Positions 40,704-40,882 of a stretch of DNA of 40,882 nt are shown here, in pieces (the stretch's first letter is position 1; each line of letters starts with the position of its first letter). The notes under the pieces are model-generated. The model saw only the letters and a program-made list of their open reading frames with translations. It was not told the origin of the DNA and made no database searches. A program made the translations under genes and the position numbers. This stretch comes from Desulforapulum sp034007745. Lineage in GTDB: Bacteria > Desulfobacterota > Desulfobacteria > Desulfobacterales > Desulfobacteraceae. The stretch is taken from NCBI GenBank assembly GCA_034007745.1, contig JAVEQI010000033.1, forward strand, positions 1-40,882. The letters are read 5' to 3'.

Positions 40704-40757
40704 GACCGAGTTTGTGCCGTATCAGAAAGAGTGGCACAACGTTCTACCAAAAGAGAT

Positions 40758-40770
40758 TGATCTTTGAAAA
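40758..40770 (+). promoter_or_regulatory. boxA-like antitermination site of rRNA leader
   Basis: TGATCTTTGAAAA resembles the bacterial rRNA boxA (TGCTCTTTAACAA). A GTGCT/AGCAC hairpin follows at about 40811-40825, likely part of the 16S processing stem. Confidence 0.55.
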
Positions 40771-40845
40771 CTGGTTAGTGACAAAAAAGAGATGAAGCGT
40801 GTTTTTTGAGTGCTGTGAAAGCACACAAAAGATATTCAAAGAATT

Positions 40846-40882
40846 TAACTGGAGAGTTTGATTCTGGCTCAGAATGAACGCT
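40846..40882 (+). rRNA. 16S ribosomal RNA, 5' end only
   Basis: The 5' region contains AGAGTTTGATTCTGGCTCAG at 40853-40872, the universal 16S start, with E. coli position 8 at 40853. The gene continues beyond the window; only 37 bases are visible. Confidence 0.96.

Noticed and set aside
40539..40760. 73-codon frame between tyrS and 16S rRNA
   Set aside because: It covers the two rRNA promoters and the leader; start is non-canonical and no protein features are seen.
1..40882. CRISPR array, prophage or defence island
   Set aside because: No regularly spaced repeats, integrase, transposase, Cas or known defence genes were found; gene content is mainly core.

Overview
The window is a bacterial chromosome segment (with one scaffold gap) that looks like a sulfate-reducing deltaproteobacterium of the Desulfobacteraceae/Desulfobacterium type. 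That placement is an inference from several traits together: an F1Fo ATP synthase operon with both b and b' subunits but no a or c subunit genes, RNase Y next to zapBA and 6S RNA, an Mbh-like Mrp antiporter operon, a moderate GC content, and many short palindromic intergenic repeats. No hydrogenase, plasmid, phage, CRISPR or insertion-sequence gene was seen.

Left part (1-11.5 kb): a 3'-truncated serC and prfC on the minus strand; then a 100-N gap whose two flanks are the same 127 bp, which looks like an unmerged contig overlap; then a palindromic element and a transporter-gene remnant. Next come ettA, a small unrecognised gene and a Ski2-like helicase (minus), divergent from a deaD-type RNA helicase that overlaps a U32 'peptidase' of the rRNA/tRNA hydroxylation type. 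Most of these genes act on ribosomes or RNA.

Middle part (11.8-23.2 kb): a long, tightly overlapping Mrp/Mbh-type cation/proton antiporter operon in the order E-F-G-MbhD-(MbhE+MrpB)-C-D-D-two small membrane proteins-D, followed by a cyclic-nucleotide-binding-domain protein. The third MrpD paralogue has lost the usual TM7 lysine. A frameshifted FAD-oxidoreductase remnant and a complete tRNA-Pro(GGG) unit (promoter, gene, terminator) follow. An LD-carboxypeptidase and a beta-lactamase-fold serine hydrolase are translationally coupled.

Right part (23.4-40.9 kb): the rod-shape operon mreB-mreC-mreD-mrdA-rodA; the ATP synthase operon atpF'-F-H-A-G-D-C ending in a clear terminator; a single-domain GlmU-like uridylyltransferase; zapB-like, zapA, 6S RNA and rny; tyrS; and finally tandem consensus rRNA promoters and the first 37 bases of a 16S rRNA gene. 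Family-specific repeats recur at 3.1-3.3, 11.4, 28.97 and 38.8-39.2 kb.

The genes are largely housekeeping: translation, cell shape, peptidoglycan recycling and ion/energy coupling. The least ordinary locus is the expanded antiporter operon with its two small membrane proteins and an apparently non-canonical MrpD copy.
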